Assembly: GCA_964401935.1 (NCBI GenBank)
Contig: CAYOAL010000010.1
Coordinates: 62,001 to 126,000 of the forward strand
Direction of reading: 5' to 3'
Source of the DNA: JAPYTK01 sp964401935
Lineage (GTDB): Bacteria > Myxococcota_A > Polyangia > Polyangiales > Polyangiaceae
Length of the DNA stretch: 64,000 bases
The translations under genes were made by a program, and so were the position numbers. Below the pieces are notes generated by a model. That model was given only the letters and a program-made list of their open reading frames with translations, did no database searches and had not been told where the DNA came from. The stretch's first letter is position 1. The number at the start of each line of letters is the position of its first letter. Of the stretch, positions 1-8,493 are shown piece by piece.

Positions 1-662
1 TCGACGTGGTCGCGGCCGAGGCCCGTGAGCAGAACGTGCCGATCACCGTCGAGCTGGTCGCGTCGCTCAGCGAGCACAAGCCGCTCTTGTACGACAAAAG
101 CGGCGAGGAACACTTCAACGTCATCAGCGCGTTCATCAAGTCGATGCGTGGCTCCGATCCCGACGCCGCCGTCTACTGGTTGATGCGCATGGTGGAGGCG
201 GGGGAAGATCCCCTGTTCCTGTTGCGGCGCATGATCATCTTCGCGAGCGAAGACGTGGGCAACGCGGATCCGCGGGCGCTCTCGGTGGCCGTCGACGCCG
301 ACCGTGCGTTTGCACGGCTCGGCCTGCCGGAGGGGCTCTACGCGCTGTCTCAGGCCGCGATCTACCTGGCGTGTGCCCCAAAGTCGAACGCCTGTGGGAC
401 GGCTTGGCAGAGCGCTCGCGCCGTGGTGCACGAGCTGGGCGCGCTGCCCGTGCCGATGAAGCTGCGCAACGCGTCCACCCACCTGATGAAGCAGATGGGA
501 TACGGCAGCGAGTATCGTCTACCTCACCGCGAAGCGGGGGGCGTCGCAGCCGGCGAGACCTATCTCCCCGACGCGCTCGTGGGCGCGCGGTTCTACGAGC
601 CCACCGAGCGCGGTCTCGAGGCTCGCATCGGCGATTGGTTGCGAAGGCTCCGCTCGAGCTGA
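1..662 (+). CDS. rarA: Replication-associated recombination protein A (RarA/MgsA), 3' part
   Basis: The reading frame is open from the left edge, so the N-terminal AAA+ ATPase core lies outside the window. What remains, about 220 residues, is the C-terminal helical and tetramerisation part of RarA. It shows the family blocks NVISAFIKSMRGSDPDAAVY, FASEDVGNADPRAL and the AIYLACAPKSN segment. Family knowledge: RarA is a clamp-loader-like ATPase that acts at stalled replication forks. The gene ends at TGA 660-662 and converges on the minus-strand TPR gene 45 bases away. Identification is firm; only the start is missing. Confidence 0.93.
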   Translation, partial: DVVAAEAREQNVPITVELVASLSEHKPLLYDKSGEEHFNVISAFIKSMRGSDPDAAVYWLMRMVEAGEDPLFLLRRMIIFASEDVGNADPRALSVAVDADRAFARLGLPEGLYALSQAAIYLACAPKSNACGTAWQSARAVVHELGALPVPMKLRNASTHLMKQMGYGSEYRLPHREAGGVAAGETYLPDALVGARFYEPTERGLEARIGDWLRRLRSS

Positions 663-707
663 GCGACGCCCACATCTCCCGAGCGCGCTCGCGCGCCCGA
701 GCGCCCG

Positions 708-1043
708 TCAGCCGATGCTGGGGGGGGGCGGCACTTGGTTGAGGGCCTCTTCGAGCTCGCTCAGGGCGTGGGAGTTTCCCTTCTCCCGCGCCTTGAGCAT
801 GCCGCTCTCGAGCCACTCGCGGCCCTCGCCGACCTTCCCCGCCTTCACCAGCATCGTGCCGCACATGAGGTACATGGCCACGTAGTCGGGGTCTCTCTCG
901 CGCAGCTTGCGAAACGCCTTCAACGCATCGTCGACGCGTCCAAAGCTCTGGTACTCCAGGGCGAGCCCGTACCAGGCGAAGGAGTCGGCCTGGCCGCTCG
1001 CCGTCACCTGCTCGAGCATCGCGAGCCGTTTTTCGCTGCCCAT
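708..1043 (-). CDS. Small TPR-like protein
   Basis: This is a 111-residue cytoplasmic protein. Residues 21-85 form about two tetratricopeptide-like helical hairpins (FAWYGLALEYQSFGRVDDAL and YVAMYLMCGTMLVKAGKVGE), and a Pro-rich tail follows. There is no signal peptide. Its ATG overlaps the TAA stop of hpt by one base (TAATG), so it is probably translationally coupled to hpt in a Nudix-hpt-TPR operon. TPR folds usually mediate protein contacts; the partner is unknown. A frame extending further upstream runs into hpt and is not credible. Confidence 0.8.
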   Translation of the reverse strand: MGSEKRLAMLEQVTASGQADSFAWYGLALEYQSFGRVDDALKAFRKLRERDPDYVAMYLMCGTMLVKAGKVGEGREWLESGMLKAREKGNSHALSELEEALNQVPPPPSIG

Positions 1044-1567
1044 TATGCGTGCTCCACGACGCCGATGAACGGCAAGTTGCGGTATCGCTGCGCCCAGTCG
1101 AGCCCGTAGCCCACCACGAACTTGTCTTCGATGGTGAAGCCCAGGTAGTCGATGGGAACCTCGATGCGGGTGCGCGCTGGCTTGTGCAGCAGCGAGCAGA
1201 GCTTGACGCTCGCCGGGCGCCGCGTGCGGAACAGGTCGAGCAGGTGGGCCATGGTCAGGCCGGTGTCGACGATGTCTTCGACGAGGAGCACGTGCTCGCC
1301 CTCGATCGACTTGGTGAGATCCTGGGTGATCTGCACGACGCCGCTCGACTCGGTGCCCTCCCCGTAGCTCTGCACACCGAGGAACTCGACCCGCAGGTTG
1401 GCGTCGATCGAGCGCGCGAGATCGGCGGTGAACACGAAGCTCCCCTTGAGGACACACACCAAGACGAGGCTCTCGCCCCGATAGTCGGCTGCGATCTGCT
1501 GGCCGAGCTCGGCGACGCGTTGGGCGATCTGTTCCGCCGAGATCAGGGTGACGATTCGCTCGCTCAC
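1043..1567 (-). CDS. hpt: Hypoxanthine phosphoribosyltransferase
   Basis: A 174-residue type I phosphoribosyltransferase of normal length for Hpt. The PRPP-binding signature VLLVEDIVDTGLTM lies at residues 93-106. The N-terminal VCVLKGSFVF block (37-46) and the flexible-loop SYGEGTESSG block (67-76) are both typical. Family knowledge: it salvages hypoxanthine (often also guanine) to the nucleoside monophosphate in the cytoplasm. It lies 20 bases after the Nudix gene and overlaps the following TPR gene, which indicates one transcript. Confidence 0.95.
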   Translation of the reverse strand: MSERIVTLISAEQIAQRVAELGQQIAADYRGESLVLVCVLKGSFVFTADLARSIDANLRVEFLGVQSYGEGTESSGVVQITQDLTKSIEGEHVLLVEDIVDTGLTMAHLLDLFRTRRPASVKLCSLLHKPARTRIEVPIDYLGFTIEDKFVVGYGLDWAQRYRNLPFIGVVEHA

Positions 1568-1587
1568 GGGCGACAGCTACCACCGTT

Positions 1588-2181
1588 TCAACGGCGAATC
1601 ACGTCGAACAGAAGCTCGAGCATGCGGTACGTGAGACCCCACACGATGTTCTCGCCGACCCGGAAGCCGGGGAGCTCGAGCGGCACGCCGTCGTGCACGT
1701 AGGGGCGGGTGCAGTCGAGCTCGCCGCGCATCATGGGTTCGAGGCCCACCCACACCACCTCCGCCACCTCGGCCGGATCGATCACCGGCGTGACCGGCTC
1801 GGTGAGCTCGAACACGTAGGGCACGATGAGCAGGTCGCGGGGGATGCCTTTGGAGATGGCCTGGACGTCGTCGAGCCGTCCGAGCAGGCGGCCCCCGGCG
1901 TGCAGATCCACCGACACCTCTTCGTGGGTCTCGCGGATGGCCGTGTGGAGGGTGGACGGATCGGTGGGGTCGTGGCGACCGCCGGGGAACGCCATGTGAC
2001 CCGACCAGTGGTCGCTCGGACGCTCGGCGCGGCGGATGAGCATCACCTCGGGCTCATCGTGAAAGCGCAGCACGGCGGCCACCGCCGAGAGCTTGGTGCG
2101 GTCGGACGTCGGGAGCCGCTTGGGCTCGCGCGCGAGCAGGCGCGCGCGGATTGCAGCCGGGGTCAACGCGGGAGCAGACAT
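1588..2181 (-). CDS. Nudix hydrolase, probable CoA pyrophosphatase (NudL-like)
   Basis: A 197-residue Nudix protein. The Nudix box begins at the GG of GHMAFPGGRH (residues 67-68) and continues to RETHEEVSVD (83-92). It keeps the catalytic RExxEE, although the last box glycine is replaced by Ser. The upstream segment SAVAAVLRF followed by VMLIRRAERPSDHWSGHMAF is typical of the CoA pyrophosphatase (YeaB/NudL) branch. The substrate is inferred by family. It is the first gene of the Nudix-hpt-TPR run. Its start lies only 27 bases from the divergent cysD start, so promoters for the two directions must overlap or sit inside coding sequence. Confidence 0.87.
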   Translation of the reverse strand: MSAPALTPAAIRARLLAREPKRLPTSDRTKLSAVAAVLRFHDEPEVMLIRRAERPSDHWSGHMAFPGGRHDPTDPSTLHTAIRETHEEVSVDLHAGGRLLGRLDDVQAISKGIPRDLLIVPYVFELTEPVTPVIDPAEVAEVVWVGLEPMMRGELDCTRPYVHDGVPLELPGFRVGENIVWGLTYRMLELLFDVIRR

Positions 2182-2208
2182 GGGGTTGCGCAGCGTAGCG
2201 CATGAGGT

Positions 2209-3141
2209 ATGTCACGCCGAGTGAACGCAGGCATCGACAGACGGCGCCTCACCCATCTGCGCCAGCTCGAGGCGGAGAGCATCCACATCATCCGCGAGGT
2301 GGCGGCCGAGTTCGAGAACCCGGTGATGCTCTACTCCATCGGGAAAGACTCGTCGGTGATGGTGCGCCTGGCGCGCAAGGCCTTCCACCCTGGGCGCGTG
2401 CCGTTCCCGCTGCTCCACATCGACACCACCTGGAAGTTTCGCGAGATGGTGAGGTTTCGCGACGAGTTCACCCGCGAGCACGGGCTCGATCTGCTGGTGC
2501 ACACCAACCAGGCGGGGGTGGCCGCGGGCATCAACCCGTTCGACTACGGCAGCAACAAGTACACCGCGGTGATGAAGACCGAGGCGCTGCTCCAGGCGCT
2601 CACCCGAGGGGGATACGACGCCGCCTTCGGCGGGGCGCGGCGCGACGAGGAGGCCTCGCGGGCCAAGGAGCGGATCTACTCCTTCCGCGACGCCAAGCAA
2701 CAGTGGGACCCCAAGAACCAGCGGCCCGAGCTGTGGAGCCTCTACAACGCCAAGGTGAACAAGGGAGAGAGCATCCGTGTGTTTCCGCTCTCCAACTGGA
2801 CCGAGCTCGACGTGTGGCAGTACATCCACCTTGAGGGCATCCCCATCGTACCGCTGTACTTCGCCGCCCCCCGGCCGGTGGTGGAGCGCGACGGCACGCT
2901 CATCATGGTCGACGACGAGCGCATGCGCCTCCGCGACGATGAGACGCCAGAGCTCAAGATGGTGCGCTTCCGCACCCTCGGCTGCTATCCGCTCACCGGG
3001 GCGGTGCCGTCCACGGCCACCACCCTCCCAGAGATCATCCGCGAGATGTTGCTCGTGACGAGCTCGGAGCGCTCGGGACGGCTCATCGACTTCGACGAGG
3101 AGGGGTCGATGGAAGTGAAGAAACGCGAGGGGTACTTCTGA
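2209..3141 (+). CDS. cysD: Sulfate adenylyltransferase subunit 2
   Basis: A 310-residue PP-loop ATP pyrophosphatase, close to the usual CysD length. The block LTHLRQLEAESIHIIREV and the PP-loop SIGKDSSVM (43-51) are both present, as is the family C-terminus ending in KKREGYF. With CysN it makes adenosine 5'-phosphosulfate from sulfate and ATP, the first step of sulfate assimilation. The ATG at 2209 adds about ten residues before the conserved block. The stop overlaps the cysN start (TGATG at 3139-3143), so the two subunits are translationally coupled. Confidence 0.96.
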   Translation: MSRRVNAGIDRRRLTHLRQLEAESIHIIREVAAEFENPVMLYSIGKDSSVMVRLARKAFHPGRVPFPLLHIDTTWKFREMVRFRDEFTREHGLDLLVHTNQAGVAAGINPFDYGSNKYTAVMKTEALLQALTRGGYDAAFGGARRDEEASRAKERIYSFRDAKQQWDPKNQRPELWSLYNAKVNKGESIRVFPLSNWTELDVWQYIHLEGIPIVPLYFAAPRPVVERDGTLIMVDDERMRLRDDETPELKMVRFRTLGCYPLTGAVPSTATTLPEIIREMLLVTSSERSGRLIDFDEEGSMEVKKREGYF

Positions 3142-4898
3142 TGCCCGGCGCCGCGCGGCCCACCGCGCTCTCTCTCGAGGAGGTGACCGAATACCTGAAG
3201 CAGCACGAGCAGAAGCAGCTCCTGCGGTTCGTGGCGGTGGGCTCGGTCGACGATGGGAAGTCGACGCTGATCGGGCGTCTGTTGCACGACACCCATGGAA
3301 TCTACGAAGACCAGCTCGCGGCGGTGGAGCGAGCCAGCAAGACCCGTGGCTCCACCGGAGGCAAGCTCGATCTCGCGCTGCTCACCGACGGGCTCAAGGC
3401 CGAGCGTGAGCAAGGGATCACCATCGACGTCGCCTATCGCTACTTCTCCACCGATCGCCGCAAGTTCATCATCGCCGACACCCCCGGTCACGTTCAGTAC
3501 ACCCGCAACATGGCCACCGGCGCCTCCACCGCCGACGTGGCGCTCATCCTCGTCGATGCACGGCTCGGAGTGCTCCAACAGTCGCGGCGACACGCCTACA
3601 TCGCGTCCCTCCTCGGTATTCCCCACCTCGCGGTGTGCGTGAACAAGATGGATCTCGTGTCCTTCGATCAGGAGCGCTACGCGGCGATCGTCGCAGAGTT
3701 CTCGACGATGCTGCGCGAGCTCCGCTTTCGAGAGGTGCGCTTCTTTCCGATCAGCGCGGTGGATGGCGACAACATCGTGCATCCGAGCGCGCGCGCAGCG
3801 TGGCACGACGGCGGCACGTTGCTTGGCTATCTGGAAGACGTCCCGGTCGAAGCGGATCAGAACCACGAGATCCTGCGTTTCCCCGTTCAGTACGTGCTCC
3901 GTCCCGACCTCACCTACCGCGGCTTCTGCGGCCAGGTGGCGTCGGGGGTGGTGGCGGCGGGCGATGAGATCGTCGTCTTGCCCTCCGGTCGCCGATCGCG
4001 CGTGGCCTCGATCGACACCTTCGATGGGCCGATCGCGGAAGCGTTCCCTCCCATGTCGGTCACGCTGCGCTTGGAGGACGAGATCGACATCAGCCGCGGC
4101 GACATGCTCGTGCACCCCGAGGCCCTGCCGAGTCGGGCCCAGCGCCTCGAGGCGCACGTGGTGTGGATGGGGGAGACGCCCCTCGACGTGAGCGGCTCCT
4201 ACTTCGTCAAACACACCACGCGGATGGTGCGCGCGTCGGTGGAGCGCGTGGTGGGACGCCTCAACCTCGACGATCTCGCCGAGGAGCCGGCCGAGACGCT
4301 CGCGCTCAACGACATCGGGCGCGTCGTCGTGAGCCTGAACCAACCGATCTACGTGGATCCCTACGTGGACAACCGCAGCGTGGGCGCGTTCGTGCTGATC
4401 GACGCGCTCACCAACAACACCGTCGGCGCGGGGATGGTCATCGGCGCCCTGGAGGCGGAGCGAGCCGAAGGCGTGCTCGGCTTGACGGCGAGCGGGCTCG
4501 GCCCCGGAGAACGCAGCGCGCGCTTGGGCCACGGGCCCGTCGTCATCGGCTTCGGCTCGTGGAGCGAGGAGGGTGCGGCCGCGCAGCTCTCGATGGCTCG
4601 CTCGATCGAGCGGCGCCTGTTCGAGCTCGGCCTGCTCCCGGCGATGATCGACGTGGCCAAGCTGAGCGATCCAACCCGCAGCGCAGCGCTGGTGGCGGAC
4701 GTCGCCGAACACTTCGTGGCGACCGGTCTCGTCACCATCTTGTCCACCGGTTTGCCACGGGCTGCCCAGCGCGAAGACCTCGCGCGGCGGCTCGGCCCAG
4801 ATCTGGTTTTGGTGCCGGAGAACGTGACAGACAGGCGAGAACGACTCGACGCGTGGGTGACGGAACTGTTGCGTCGACGCGGCTTTGCGCCGAGCTGA
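3141..4898 (+). CDS. cysN: Sulfate adenylyltransferase subunit 1 with degenerate APS-kinase-like C-terminus
   Basis: A 585-residue protein. Residues 1-450 are a complete EF-Tu-like GTPase: G1 loop VGSVDDGKST (33-42), then DTPGHVQYTRNMATGAS and NKMDLVSF, followed by the beta-barrel domains of CysN. Residues about 455-585 go beyond a plain CysN (about 475 residues) and align by eye with the APS kinase half of CysNC fusions: RSIERRLFELG and VADVAEHFVATGLVTILST resemble the CysC blocks. However, the segment that should hold the GLSGAGKST P-loop reads GFGSWSEEGAAAQ. The kinase part therefore looks catalytically dead. No intact cysC is in the window. GTPase identity is firm; the origin of the tail is inferred. 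Confidence 0.94.
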   Translation: MPGAARPTALSLEEVTEYLKQHEQKQLLRFVAVGSVDDGKSTLIGRLLHDTHGIYEDQLAAVERASKTRGSTGGKLDLALLTDGLKAEREQGITIDVAYRYFSTDRRKFIIADTPGHVQYTRNMATGASTADVALILVDARLGVLQQSRRHAYIASLLGIPHLAVCVNKMDLVSFDQERYAAIVAEFSTMLRELRFREVRFFPISAVDGDNIVHPSARAAWHDGGTLLGYLEDVPVEADQNHEILRFPVQYVLRPDLTYRGFCGQVASGVVAAGDEIVVLPSGRRSRVASIDTFDGPIAEAFPPMSVTLRLEDEIDISRGDMLVHPEALPSRAQRLEAHVVWMGETPLDVSGSYFVKHTTRMVRASVERVVGRLNLDDLAEEPAETLALNDIGRVVVSLNQPIYVDPYVDNRSVGAFVLIDALTNNTVGAGMVIGALEAERAEGVLGLTASGLGPGERSARLGHGPVVIGFGSWSEEGAAAQLSMARSIERRLFELGLLPAMIDVAKLSDPTRSAALVADVAEHFVATGLVTILSTGLPRAAQREDLARRLGPDLVLVPENVTDRRERLDAWVTELLRRRGFAPS

Positions 4899-4916
4899 GC
4901 CGCGCTCCGAGGAGAG

Positions 4917-5203
4917 TTGTCCACAGGTTCTCGGCACCCCCCAATTTGTCCACACGCACCGATTGGGGAGGGCTGGGGAGTTGTCCCACAGTGTGGGATA
5001 AATCACGACAGTGACCGACTGCGCCAGGGTAGGAGAAGTGGGTGACGACCTTCTTGAACGATGAGGTCAACCACTTGAAATAGACGGAGTTTTTTCTGGA
5101 ACGAGGCCCACCGGCGGACGCACCCGTCGAGCCAGGCGATTCGTCACGGTCAAGAAATATCAAGCGAAAAAACTGCGAAGTCAGCGCTCGGGTGCTGTGG
5201 GAA
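4917..5203. promoter_or_regulatory. Non-coding region with a cluster of DnaA-box-like 9-mers and a palindrome
   Basis: This is the core of a 430-base gene-free stretch (4899-5328). Two exact copies of TTGTCCACA lie at 4917-4925 and 4946-4954. Related words follow: TTGTCCCACA at 4981-4990, its inverse TGTGGGATAA at 4992-5001, and TGTGGGA at 5197-5203. The third and fourth form a perfect odd palindrome, TCCCACA-G-TGTGGGA (4984-4998). The second copy sits in the loop of an inverted repeat CCCCAAT...ATTGGGG. AT-rich tracts unusual for this genome lie at 5087-5098 and 5152-5178. TTGTCCACA is the preferred DnaA box in high-GC actinobacteria. The region may be an origin-like element, a DnaA-titration site or a DnaA-controlled promoter for the gene to its right. 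No dnaA is present. Confidence 0.45.
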
Positions 5204-5328
5204 ATCTGTGGCCGCAGCGGTGTCGGCGAGAGCTTTCCCCAGGTCGGCCCGGCGCGAACGCCGCTGTTTCCGCGGGTTTCGTGGATTTGGCGTTTGCTTC
5301 GAGGCGTGTCATCGGGCACGACTCACCC

Positions 5329-6075
5329 GTGGGTTGGAAGCGTCGTCGCATGGGGGGCATGATGCTCGCCTCGGTGGCCGCGCTGTCGTGCTCGGCAGTG
5401 GCCCTCGCGGCCGAGCCCGACGCCGGCGGCACGCCCAGCGGCGGAGCCGAGCCGGTGGAGATCGATCTCACCGCGCCGGCTCCCGAGCCGAGCCCCCCGG
5501 CGGAGGAGACCACCTGGCTCGAGGCGCCGGCGGAGCGACGTTGCGGGTTCACGTTCGGGCTCGCCCTCGGGGCGCACATGGGCAACGTGTCGGGGTTTCC
5601 TCTCGACGCGTTGAAGGTGGGGCGCGACGAGCACGAGGTGGACACCGGGTTCTCCGGCGGCGGGAGCGCCATGGGCTGGGTGGGGCTCGCTCCGACCGAC
5701 TGGATCGTGTTTGCTGGAGCGGGCAGCTACGGTCGTCTCGCGAGCTCCAGCCACGGCACCGAGTTCGGGGCGGTCGCCATCCACCTCGACGCCTTCCCTT
5801 TGTTCTTCCTCGGCGACGCCTGGCGAGATCTCGGCGTGACCTTCGAGGGGGGCATCGGCGTCACGACCTCGAGAGAGAACGACAGCGAGAGCGACGACCC
5901 CGCCATCGACTCTGGAGCAGCGTCGCGGATCTCCGCGGGGATCTTTTACGAGGGCGTCCGCGCCTGGAAGATCTCCATGGGGCCTTTCGTGTCGTACGAC
6001 ATGATGTGGAGTCCTTCGGTCAACCAGCCCACCGCGTGGATCGGATGGCGCTCCGCGCTCTACGCGGGCCCATGA
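5329..6075 (+). CDS. Predicted exported beta-rich protein of unknown function
   Basis: About 248 residues if started at GTG 5329, which gives a KRRR n-region followed by the hydrophobic MMLASVAALSCSAVALAAEP signal peptide. ATG 5350, with GGAAG nine bases upstream, is the alternative start; an open frame continues further left but is not signal-like. After the signal comes a Pro/Glu-rich linker, then alternating Gly-rich amphipathic segments (GFTFGLALGAHMGNVSG, WVGLAPTDWIVFAGAGSYG, GVTFEGGIGVTTS) that suggest an outer-membrane or periplasmic beta-barrel-like protein. I recognise no family. Its stop overlaps the ATG of the DUF167 gene (ATGA). Confidence 0.72.
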   Translation: MGWKRRRMGGMMLASVAALSCSAVALAAEPDAGGTPSGGAEPVEIDLTAPAPEPSPPAEETTWLEAPAERRCGFTFGLALGAHMGNVSGFPLDALKVGRDEHEVDTGFSGGGSAMGWVGLAPTDWIVFAGAGSYGRLASSSHGTEFGAVAIHLDAFPLFFLGDAWRDLGVTFEGGIGVTTSRENDSESDDPAIDSGAASRISAGIFYEGVRAWKISMGPFVSYDMMWSPSVNQPTAWIGWRSALYAGP

Positions 6076-6365
6076 CCGCCCCCCACGTGACGGGGCGCGC
6101 GGACGGCGCGCGCTTCACGGTGGTGGTGAAGCCACGGTCGTCGCGGAGCCGCGTGGAGGGGGTGCGCGAGGACGGCGCGTTCACGGTGGCGCTCAAGGCA
6201 CCTCCCGTCGACGGCGCGGCCAACACCGAGCTCATCCGCCTCCTCGCGTCGGCGCTCGGGGTGAGCAAGGGAGCGGTGAGGATCGCTTCGGGGGAGCGAG
6301 GGCGGCGGAAGGTGATCGATGTGGCGGGGGTGAGCGAAGACGAGGTGAGAGCCCTCGCGCGGTGA
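6072..6365 (+). CDS. DUF167 (YggU-like) family protein
   Basis: A 97-residue protein of the UPF0235/DUF167 family, of normal length. Diagnostic blocks are VVVKPRSSRSRVEG (17-30), LKAPPVDGAANTELI and ALGVSKGAVRIASGERGRRK. The family fold is small alpha/beta and its biochemical role is not established. It starts at ATG 6072 within the end of the preceding gene (4-base ATGA overlap) and lies 30 bases before dapF, so the three probably share a transcript. Confidence 0.9.
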   Translation: MTAPHVTGRADGARFTVVVKPRSSRSRVEGVREDGAFTVALKAPPVDGAANTELIRLLASALGVSKGAVRIASGERGRRKVIDVAGVSEDEVRALAR

Positions 6366-6395
6366 GCCTCGCGCGGCGCCGGACGGGGCTTCAGG

Positions 6396-7163
6396 ATGAG
6401 CGGCATGCGTTTCGAGAAGTGGCAAGGACTGGGCAACGACTTCATCGTGACCGACGAGCCGATCACCCCGGCCGAGGCGCGGCGCTTGTGCGACCGGCGT
6501 CGCGGTGTTGGCGCCGACGGGGTGCTCGTGGTGGGAGAAGGGCCACGCATGATCGTGCTCAACGCCGATGGCTCCCGCCCTGAAATGTGCGGCAACGGGC
6601 TGCGTTGCGTGGCGGGCTGGCTGAGCGCGCGCGGCGCGGTGGGCAGCTCGATTTCGCTCCTGACCGACGCCGGCGCTCGCGTGTGCGAGATCGAGCCGCG
6701 TGGGGACGGGCGGTACGATGTGCGGGCCCACATGGGCGCGGCCACGGTGCTCGGGGAGCTCACCTTCGGTGCGCCACCCCGGCGCTTCGTGCGGGTCGAG
6801 GTGGGCAACCCCCACGCGGTGTGCTTCGAGCCCCTCGAACCGCTCGAGGCCGAGCGCCTCGGTCCGAGCCTCGAGGCCCACATCGAGGGGGGGGTGAACG
6901 TCGAGCTCGCGACGGCCCGCGCCGAGGGGGGCTTCGCGGTGCGCGTCTTCGAGCGAGGCGTGGGTTGGACCGAAGCCTGCGGCACCGGCGCCTGCGCGGT
7001 GGTCGCCGCTGCCGTGCATCACGGCCTCTGCCGTCGAGACGAGCTCGTGCCGGTGGCCCTCCCCGGTGGGCTCCTCGAGATCGAGCTCGAGGGCGAAGCG
7101 GTGTTCATGCGTGGTCCAGCCGTCCGCGTCTTCGTGGGGGAGATCGAGCTCACGCGCGCCTGA
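6396..7163 (+). CDS. dapF: Diaminopimelate epimerase
   Basis: A 255-residue enzyme that interconverts LL- and meso-diaminopimelate for lysine and peptidoglycan synthesis. The N-terminal block FEKWQGLGNDFIV and the two catalytic cysteines are present: Cys65 in PEMCGNGLRC and Cys195 in EACGTGAC. Two starts are possible. ATG 6396 is given here; ATG 6405 has AGGA eight bases upstream and begins right at MRFEKW, so it may be the true one. It follows the DUF167 gene and precedes an aminotransferase by 83 bases on the same strand. Confidence 0.95.
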   Translation: MSGMRFEKWQGLGNDFIVTDEPITPAEARRLCDRRRGVGADGVLVVGEGPRMIVLNADGSRPEMCGNGLRCVAGWLSARGAVGSSISLLTDAGARVCEIEPRGDGRYDVRAHMGAATVLGELTFGAPPRRFVRVEVGNPHAVCFEPLEPLEAERLGPSLEAHIEGGVNVELATARAEGGFAVRVFERGVGWTEACGTGACAVVAAAVHHGLCRRDELVPVALPGGLLEIELEGEAVFMRGPAVRVFVGEIELTRA

Positions 7164-7246
7164 GCGCGTCGACGGCGCTCGTCGGGTGCGACCGCCGCGA
7201 TGATCCGCCCACGAAACTTCGCACTGGCTGTATTAACCTCCTCTCG

Positions 7247-8458
7247 ATGCCGAAGCTCTCGAACCGCGGGCACGACGCACCCGCCTCCCCCATCCGCCGG
7301 CTCACTCCCTTCGCCGACGCGGCCAAGGAGCGCGGGCTCGTCGTGCATCACCTCAACATCGGTCAGCCCGACATCGAGACCCCACCGGCGATGCTCGCGG
7401 CCTACCGCGCCTACGACGAGCGCGTGCTCGCCTACGCGCCGAGCGACGGCTTCCGCGACTACCGCGAGCGCCTCGCCGCCTACTACTCGAGCGTCTCCGC
7501 CGAAGGCGGGGGGGCGCCGGTCACCGCCGAGCACATCGTCGTCACCACCGGCGGCTCCGAGGCGCTCCTCTTCGCCGTGGCCGCCATCTGCGATCCGGGG
7601 GACGACATCGCGGTGTGCGAGCCCTACTACACCAACTACGGTGGCTTCGCGCACATGCTGAGCGTGGGCGTCACGCCGGTGACCACCGTCGCCGCCGACG
7701 GCTTTCGGATCGATGCTGCCGCGGTCGCCGCCACGTTGGGCCCGCGCACCCGCGCGCTGGTGCTCCCGAGCCCCGGCAACCCCACTGGAGTGGTGCTGCG
7801 CCGCGACGAGCTCGAGGCGCTCGCTGCGATCTGCCGCGAGCGCGATGTATTCTTCGTGTGCGACGAGGTCTACCGCGAGTTCGTCTACGATCTTCCGCGC
7901 GGCGCGCGCGCGCCGTCGATCCTCTCGTTGTCGGGGTTCGACGAGCACGGGGTGGTGATCGATTCGGTGTCGAAGCGCTACAGCGCGTGTGGGGCCCGGA
8001 TCGGAGCGCTCGTCACGCGCAACGCGGCGGTGCGAGCCGCAGCGCTTCGCTTCGGGCAGGCGCGGCTCTCCCCCCCCACCGTCGATCAGCGGGCGGCGAT
8101 GGCTGCGCTCGACACGCCGCCTTCGTACTTCGAGGCGGTGATCGACGAGTACCGCGCGCGTCGCGACGCCCTCGTGTCGAGCCTGAAGGCGATCGGCATC
8201 GACTGCGTCACGCCGGCAGGCGCGTTCTACCTGGTCGCGCCGCTGCCGGTCGACGACGCCGACCGCTTCTGTCGGTTCCTCCTCGAGGAGTTCTCCGTCG
8301 ACGGCGAGACGGTGATGCTCGCCCCGGCCTCCGGCTTCTACGCCACCCCCGGCCTCGGAAAGCGCGAGGTGCGCATCGCCTACGTGCTGGGCGTGGAGCG
8401 CCTCCAGCGCAGCGTGGAGATCTTGGGCCGAGCGCTCGCCGCCTATCGCCCGGGCTGA
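7247..8458 (+). CDS. Class I/II PLP-dependent aminotransferase (aspartate aminotransferase-like)
   Basis: A 403-residue fold-type I aminotransferase. Visible blocks are HHLNIGQPDIETPP near the N-terminus, VTTGGSEALLFAV, LPSPGNPTGVV, and the PLP lysine Lys243 in DSVSKRYSACGARIG, where the downstream Arg binds phosphate. The start is ATG 7247, just before the first conserved residues. The amino donor cannot be told from sequence. It lies downstream of dapF, so a role in amino-acid synthesis is plausible but not shown. It converges on the small lipoprotein gene at 8494. Confidence 0.9.
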   Translation: MPKLSNRGHDAPASPIRRLTPFADAAKERGLVVHHLNIGQPDIETPPAMLAAYRAYDERVLAYAPSDGFRDYRERLAAYYSSVSAEGGGAPVTAEHIVVTTGGSEALLFAVAAICDPGDDIAVCEPYYTNYGGFAHMLSVGVTPVTTVAADGFRIDAAAVAATLGPRTRALVLPSPGNPTGVVLRRDELEALAAICRERDVFFVCDEVYREFVYDLPRGARAPSILSLSGFDEHGVVIDSVSKRYSACGARIGALVTRNAAVRAAALRFGQARLSPPTVDQRAAMAALDTPPSYFEAVIDEYRARRDALVSSLKAIGIDCVTPAGAFYLVAPLPVDDADRFCRFLLEEFSVDGETVMLAPASGFYATPGLGKREVRIAYVLGVERLQRSVEILGRALAAYRPG

Positions 8459-8493
8459 CGCACGTTCGACCCCGCCCCGAGCGTGGTCGAGGG

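Noticed and set aside
2985..5006. A 673-codon minus-strand open frame opposite cysD/cysN
   Set aside because: Composition is low-complexity His/Arg/Gly-rich and it mirrors conserved cysN codons; no family features.
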